The position numbers and the translations under genes were made by a program. From Diphasiastrum complanatum (lineage: Eukaryota; Streptophyta; Lycopodiopsida; Lycopodiales; Lycopodiaceae): 64,000 nt of DNA. Positions within the stretch are counted from its first letter, which is position 1, and each line of letters starts with the position of its first letter. The notes beneath the pieces are model-generated. The model ran no database searches, was not told the origin of the DNA, and saw nothing but the letters and a program-made list of their open reading frames with translations. The stretch is from contig CM055109.1 of assembly GCA_029204225.1 (NCBI GenBank), positions 39,064,844 through 39,128,843 on the forward strand, in the 5' to 3' direction. Positions 63,871 to 64,000 of this stretch are shown piece by piece.

Positions 63871-64000
63871 TCGCAACCTCTAGCTTGGTCCCCATCCTTC
63901 CTACGTTACCTCCCTCAGCCAACTATCTACTCCTAGCTTAGTTTCAGCGATCTACTCCTAGCTGCCTTCCTCTTATCTAGCTCTACCTCCCCTCACTCCA

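Overview
The window is repeat-dominated nuclear DNA of a land plant. There is no sign of a bacterial, organellar or viral genome: no operons, no ribosome binding sites and no CRISPR array. The evidence is dense nested Ty1/copia and Ty3/gypsy retrotransposons using the plant tRNA-Met primer site (TGGTATCAGAGC), a plant-type hAT transposon family with BED finger and DUF659 domains, plant microsatellites, and the first exon of one host gene, an LPEAT2-like lysophospholipid acyltransferase. The thin gene content, and a first intron that appears to run at least 19 kb to the window edge, suggest a large-genome plant such as a fern or gymnosperm. That is inference.

Layout. 1-13.2 kb: broken copia elements, mostly minus strand, joined end to end with LTRs and a small unrecognised ORF. 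13.2-22.4 kb: two copies of one non-autonomous LTR element (called B here) in inverted orientation. The right copy, 17061-22374, keeps both LTRs, PBS and PPT. Its internal protein is not gag-pol; it looks like a duplicated remnant of the copia linker between integrase and reverse transcriptase. 22.4-29.3 kb: remnants of a third type (C/E), in which the reverse transcriptase has been replaced by an unrelated tail. 29.4-30.0 kb: a tandem miniature retrotransposon (TRIM) whose LTRs each contain a tRNA-like, pol III-promoter-like module. 30-40.7 kb: further copia and gypsy remnants. 41-44 kb: AT-rich intergenic DNA with palindromic repeats, tandem duplications and a SINE-like fragment, leading into the promoter of the host gene. 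44055-44579: LPEAT2-like exon 1. 44580 onward: apparently its intron, filled by a copia element (46.4-49.1 kb), a cluster of one near-complete and three deleted hAT copies (49.1-60.2 kb), and a gypsy 5' end plus another LTR (61.6-64 kb).

How the parts work together. The hAT copy at about 53.0-59.2 kb encodes a four-exon transposase followed, after one in-frame TGA, by a proline-rich segment with two AT-hooks. It also carries a convergent small basic, charged ORF that is preserved in a second copy. The other copies lack the catalytic exons and would depend on it. Nearly all retroelement genes are broken. The most unusual items are the tRNA-bearing TRIM, the B element with its duplicated linker-derived protein, and the two-gene hAT element with KpnI-palindrome (GGTACC) ends. 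Boundaries were placed by eye; those marked approximate may be off by tens of bases.
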